Positions 21,122 through 24,307 of a stretch of DNA of 24,307 nucleotides are shown here, piece after piece (positions within the stretch are counted from its first letter, which is position 1; each line of letters starts with the position of its first letter). Both the position numbers and the translations under genes were made by a program. This DNA comes from JBHEMK01 sp046262635 (GTDB lineage: Bacteria > Actinomycetota > Thermoleophilia > Gaiellales > Gaiellaceae): positions 1-24,307 of the forward strand of contig JBHEMK010000054.1 of assembly GCA_046262635.1 (NCBI GenBank). The letters are read 5' to 3'. The notes below the pieces were generated by a model. It searched no databases, was not told where the DNA came from, and worked only from the letters and a program-made list of their open reading frames with translations.

Positions 21122-22457
21122 CGAACGACTCTCCGGCGCGGAGCAAGTCGTCTGCGACGCGATCGCGCGCCGGCAGGACGAGCTCGTCGAGCTGCTGCGT
21201 GCGCTGATCCGCTTCGACACGACCACCCACGTCCGCGGCGCGCCCGCACGCGAGGAGGAGCCATTGCAGGCCTACCTCGCCGATCGGCTCCGAGCCGCAG
21301 GCGCCTCAGTCGAGATCGCCGAGCCCGACTCCGCGCTCGTCGCCGGCCACCCGATGATCCCGGACGGCTTCACGTTCACCGGGCGCCCCCAGCTCGTCGC
21401 CCGGTTCGCCGGGTCAGGCGGCGGGAGGTCGCTGCTGCTGAACGGTCACGTCGACGTTGTGGACGTCCAGCCCCTCGAGGCCTGGGCGCACGACCCGTTC
21501 GGCGCCGTCGTGGCGGATGGTGCGGTGCACGGTCGAGGCGCCTGCGACATGAAGGGCGGGGTCGCGTGCATGGTCTTCGCCGCCGAGGTTCTGGCCGGAC
21601 TGGGCACAGGGTTGGCCGGCGACCTGGTCGTGAACGCGGTCACGGAGGAGGAGTCGACCGGCGCCGGAGGCCTCGTTTCGGCTCGCACGCTGCAGGCCGA
21701 CGCAGCGATTGTGGCGGAGCCGACCGGGCTCGACGTCTGGGTGGCCTGCCGCGGCAGCCTTCTTCCGACGATCATGGTCGAGGGGCGCGCCGGCCACGCC
21801 GGACTCGCGCCCCGCAGCGCCGAGGAGGGCGGCGCCGTCAACGCGATCGAGAAGACCGCGATCCTGCTTGAGGCGATCCGCCGCCTGCGCGAGCACTGGG
21901 GCCTGCGCCCGCGTCACCCATACCTCTCGCCGGCAGACTGCGTGCCGACGATTGTGCAGGGAGGCGAGTGGATCGTCTCCCACCCCGCGCGCTGCCGCCT
22001 CGACTGCCACATCGAGTACCTCCCCCAGCAGGCCGACGAGAACGGGTGGGGCTCGAACGTCGAGCGGGAGTTCGCCGACTGGATCCAGCGGGCCGCCGCG
22101 GCAGATCCGTGGCTCGCCGAGCACCCGCCGCGGATCGAGTGGACGGTCGGCGGCGTGCCGCCGGCGGAGGTCGCGGCGGACGAGCCGATCGTCGAGGCGG
22201 CGCTGTCGGCGGCCCTGGCAATCGGCCGCCCCAGCCGCCTCGGTGGGCTCGACAACTGGCACGACGGGGCGACGCTCACGGTCGAGGCCGGGATCCCGGC
22301 GATCTGCCTCGGCCCGGGGGACGTCTACCTCGCGCACACCGCGTCGGAGTCGGTGCCGATCGCCGACCTCGTCGCCTGCGCGCAGGCGCTTGCCGTCTCG
22401 GCGATGCGTTTTTGCGGCGCGGCTGCCGCCGGGGCACCTCGCGACCGGGCCCGTTGA
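21102..22457 (+). CDS. M20-family metallo-deacylase (ArgE/DapE type)
   Basis: The predicted 451-residue protein has the di-zinc M20 sites: LLLNGHVDVV (His, Asp), the bridging Asp in HGRGACDMKGG, the catalytic TEEESTGAGG Glu pair, IVAEPTG, then a dimerisation domain starting at VEGRAGHAGLAPRS (His), and the last ligand in YLAHTASESV. It would cleave an N-acyl group from an amino compound. ArgE, DapE and N-formyl or N-carbamoyl hydrolases all share this plan, and arginine or lysine biosynthesis genes are absent, so a catabolic role is favoured. The ATG at 21102 has no Shine-Dalgarno and lies inside the operator-like element. A TTG at 21113 is an alternative start. Confidence 0.9.
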   Translation: MQLGLKVERLSGAEQVVCDAIARRQDELVELLRALIRFDTTTHVRGAPAREEEPLQAYLADRLRAAGASVEIAEPDSALVAGHPMIPDGFTFTGRPQLVARFAGSGGGRSLLLNGHVDVVDVQPLEAWAHDPFGAVVADGAVHGRGACDMKGGVACMVFAAEVLAGLGTGLAGDLVVNAVTEEESTGAGGLVSARTLQADAAIVAEPTGLDVWVACRGSLLPTIMVEGRAGHAGLAPRSAEEGGAVNAIEKTAILLEAIRRLREHWGLRPRHPYLSPADCVPTIVQGGEWIVSHPARCRLDCHIEYLPQQADENGWGSNVEREFADWIQRAAAADPWLAEHPPRIEWTVGGVPPAEVAADEPIVEAALSAALAIGRPSRLGGLDNWHDGATLTVEAGIPAICLGPGDVYLAHTASESVPIADLVACAQALAVSAMRFCGAAAAGAPRDRAR

Positions 22458-22493
22458 CGGCGTCTCCTCCGGGCCGCACGCCGGAGGGCCGTC
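22456..22493. terminator. Bidirectional hairpin terminator between convergent genes
   Basis: An outer stem GACGGC (22456-22461)/GCCGTC (22488-22493) and an inner stem CCTCCGG (22466-22472)/CCGGAGG (22481-22487) stack around an 8-nt loop, with only a 4-nt bulge on the left. It fills the gap between the M20 stop and the MttB stop and can serve both. Confidence 0.75.
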
Positions 22494-22496
22494 GCG

Positions 22497-23945
22497 TTAG
22501 CGCACGCTGATCCGGTCGCCGAGCTCGACTGCCCGCCGCTCGACGTACTCGACGAGCTCCTCCTCGATCGCGTCGTCGAGCGGCGGCGGCGCGTAGGTCT
22601 CCAGCAACTCCTGCCACCGGACGCTGGCACGCGCAGCGTGGTCGAGAGAGCCGTTGCGCGTCCAGCGGTCGATGTTCTCCGTCGAGGCGACGGTCGGCCG
22701 CCAGAAGCACTCGCGGAACCGCTCGAGCGTGTGCTCGGCGCCGAAGAAGTGACCACCCGGTCCGACCTCGACGTGCGCACCGAACGCCAGGCTCTCCTCG
22801 TCCACGTCGACGGGCGTGAACTGGTGCAACAGGAGGTCGAGCAGCTCGCAATCGGCCGCGAACTTCTCAAACGACGTCACAAGGCCGCCCTCGAGCCAGC
22901 CCGCCGACTGCCAGCAGACGTTTGCGCCGGCGAGGAACGCCGCCTGGAGCGTGTTCATCGCCTCGTAGCCGGCCTGGTAGTCGACGGCAGGGCTCGACGT
23001 CAGCGTGCCGCCGCCGGAACGCCACGGCAGCCCGAGCCGGCGCGCGATCTGGCCGGACGCATACAGGCCGAGCGCCGACTCCGGCCCGCCGAACGCGGGC
23101 GAACCGCTCTTCATGTCCGTCGCCGACAGGAACGAGCCGAGCACGCACGGGGTCCCCGGCCTGGCGAGCTGCGCCAGCGCGATCCCGGCAAGCGCCTCGA
23201 CGTTCTGCTGCACCAGCGCCGCAGGAACGGAGACCGGCGCCATCGCACCCATCAGCAGGAACGGTGTCACGATCACCGCCTGGCCCGCCGCTGCGTAGCC
23301 GAGGATTCCCTCGAGCATCCGGCTGTCGAACCGAAGCGGCGAGTTGACGTTGCAGTTCGCAAACAGCACCGGCGTCTCCCCGGGTCCGCCGAAGACGATC
23401 TCCGCCATGCGCAGGCAGTCGGCCGTGGCGACGTCGGAGGACGGCTCGCCGGCCCAGACCTTGTCGGTCAGGCGGATCGACGTGAGCGCCCGCACGAGAT
23501 GCCGCACGTCGAGCGGGACGTCGTTCGGTTCGAGGATGTTCCGGCCGGGCGTATCGAGGGCGTCCGTGAGCTGCGTCAGCTTCACCAGCGCCTCGAGGTC
23601 GGCCAGCGTGCCGTCGCGCCGGACGCCGTCGACGCGGACAAACGGCGGACCCTGCGCCGGCCCAAAGACCATGTGGTCGCCGCCGATCGTCAGATCGCGC
23701 GCCGGGTTGCGGGCGCGCAGCTGGAACTCGCTCGGTGCGAGGGCGGCCTGCGCCCGCAGGAAGCCGGGATCGAACCGGACCTGCGTGCCATCGATGGTCT
23801 GGCCCGCCTCGCGGAAAAGCTCGAGCGCCTGCGGGTGGTCGAACTGGACGCCGATCTCGGCCGCAAGTCGCTCCACGCCGGCGTCGATTGTCTGGAGCGC
23901 CTCCTCCGAGAGCGGCTCGTAGCGTGGCATCCGGTTCGTGAACAC
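22497..23945 (-). CDS. MttB-family (trimethylamine/glycine-betaine-type) methyltransferase, non-pyrrolysine
   Basis: The predicted 482-residue protein matches the MttB superfamily in length and layout. The N-terminal helical part has EALQTIDAGVERLAAEIGVQF and HPQALELFREAG. The TIM-barrel segments include DNPARD-like ARNPARDLTIGGDHMVFGP, VKLTQLTDALDTPGRNI, GSFLSATDMKSGSPAFGGPE and AAFLAGANVCWQSAGWLEGGL. No in-frame amber codon occurs, so it is a pyrrolysine-free member like MtgB or MtpB, which demethylate quaternary amines onto a corrinoid protein. No corrinoid protein or reactivase gene is in the window. The GTG start (VFTNRMPRYEP) fits a TATCTT box 8 nt upstream; ATG 23930 is the alternative start. 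Confidence 0.85.
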   Translation of the reverse strand: MFTNRMPRYEPLSEEALQTIDAGVERLAAEIGVQFDHPQALELFREAGQTIDGTQVRFDPGFLRAQAALAPSEFQLRARNPARDLTIGGDHMVFGPAQGPPFVRVDGVRRDGTLADLEALVKLTQLTDALDTPGRNILEPNDVPLDVRHLVRALTSIRLTDKVWAGEPSSDVATADCLRMAEIVFGGPGETPVLFANCNVNSPLRFDSRMLEGILGYAAAGQAVIVTPFLLMGAMAPVSVPAALVQQNVEALAGIALAQLARPGTPCVLGSFLSATDMKSGSPAFGGPESALGLYASGQIARRLGLPWRSGGGTLTSSPAVDYQAGYEAMNTLQAAFLAGANVCWQSAGWLEGGLVTSFEKFAADCELLDLLLHQFTPVDVDEESLAFGAHVEVGPGGHFFGAEHTLERFRECFWRPTVASTENIDRWTRNGSLDHAARASVRWQELLETYAPPPLDDAIEEELVEYVERRAVELGDRISVR

Positions 23946-23953
23946 TGGTACGC

Positions 23954-23976
23954 AAGATACAACTCGAGTTGAAGAT
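23954..23976. promoter_or_regulatory. IclR-type operator candidate, copy 2 (MttB promoter)
   Basis: The perfect 12-bp palindrome CAACTCGAGTTG (23960-23971) lies inside a 23-bp element shared with 21099-21121. On the minus strand TATCTT (23959-23954) directly follows the palindrome and is 8 nt from the GTG start, so a bound protein would sit between -35 and -10. Confidence 0.55.
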
Positions 23977-24214
23977 TGGCCAGCGGAAGCCCGGACGGGG
24001 CGCCGGGACCCGTGGCGTTCGCACAATGGCCCCGTCTCGCCGCCCGGGCGGACCCTAGAAACCCGCTGGGAGCGATTGGCAAAACCGGGTGCTCACCCCC
24101 GTTCTGTCGCCACTGTTTCGCTGGAACCACAATTGGGCCTCGCACGGGCGAGGGAGGGCCTCGAGCCCTACATCCGGCGCCGGACAGCTCCGCGCCTGGG
24201 CGGCCCGGTGAACT
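23977..24214. other. Intergenic region, nothing clear
   Basis: No frame with a credible start or domain is seen between the MttB promoter and the gene at the right edge. The stretch is less GC-biased than coding DNA and probably carries the promoter of the last gene, but I cannot point to a reliable -10/-35 pair. Confidence 0.4.
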
Positions 24215-24307
24215 ATGACGAGTGAGACGCTCGAATTCGTACTGATTGCACGGTTGCGGGAGGTGCTGTTGGGCGCACCCGCCACCGAGCTCGAGCTGCG
24301 GCGGCTC
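24215..24307 (+). CDS. N-terminal start of an unidentified protein (partial)
   Basis: ATG 24215 opens a frame that runs to the edge, giving 31 residues beginning MTSETLEFVLIARLREVLLG. The pattern is helical and amphipathic with a high proportion of G or C at third codon positions, unlike the intergenic DNA before it. No Shine-Dalgarno is visible. It is divergent from the MttB gene by about 270 nt. No family can be named from this fragment. Confidence 0.45.
   Translation, partial: MTSETLEFVLIARLREVLLGAPATELELRRL

Noticed and set aside
18048..22457. Reductive pyrimidine degradation (beta-ureidopropionase plus beta-alanine aminotransferase)
   Set aside because: Two enzymes would fit, but no dihydropyrimidinase or dehydrogenase is present, and the M20 protein is ArgE/DapE-like rather than HyuC-like; kept only as a minor alternative.
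22497..23945. Pyrrolysine-containing MttB
   Set aside because: The frame is continuous with no internal TAG, so it belongs to the non-pyrrolysine branch.

Overview
The window is uniformly GC-rich and almost fully coding. It reads like the chromosome of a deep-branching actinobacterium, and a Thermoleophilia-like lineage (Gaiellales/Solirubrobacterales) is my best guess. The reasons are a garA-like FHA gene directly followed by an ftsR-like MerR gene, a single-motif RsiG-like (AmfC-type) anti-sigma protein, two RpoD-type sigma factors, and several genes whose start codon sits about 7 nt downstream of a -10-like hexamer (apparent leaderless mRNAs). The taxonomic call is inference. No phage genes, transposases, CRISPR arrays or rRNA were seen.

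Left part (1-8189): a gene tail, a stand-alone class II glutamine amidotransferase (minus), then two RpoD-like sigma factors converging on a CpsB/YwqE-type PHP phosphatase. A secreted beta-propeller-like protein follows. A 329-nt gene-free stretch comes next, with an AT-rich DnaA-box-like patch and a possible structured RNA. After it come a two-TM mini-protein and a minus-strand run of lineage-type hypothetical genes: a helical protein, a Cys-rich protein, a four-TM protein and a small ORF.

Middle part (8190-14321): a largely overlapping minus-strand block. Read in transcription order it holds a GH99-like secreted glycosidase, a CDP-alcohol phosphatidyltransferase, a nucleotidyltransferase/left-handed-helix/degenerate phosphomannomutase fusion, the RsiG-like protein, a zinc-ribbon GarA, an FtsR-type MerR regulator and adenine phosphoribosyltransferase. 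It links envelope precursor synthesis with predicted c-di-GMP and Ser/Thr-kinase signalling.

Right part (14371-24307): a short HutF-like deiminase converges on an MFS exporter that has a perfect operator-like inverted repeat at its start. A 975-nt gene-free region with several hairpins leads to tRNA-Pro(GGG) and its terminator. The last block is catabolic: a nitrilase-family amidase, a class III aminotransferase, an IclR regulator, an M20 deacylase and a non-pyrrolysine MttB-family methyltransferase. A palindromic element near CAACTCGAGTTG occurs at both the IclR/M20 divergent region and the MttB promoter. This suggests one IclR regulon for breakdown of an N-methylated or amide-linked amino compound. 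The window ends inside another plus-strand gene.
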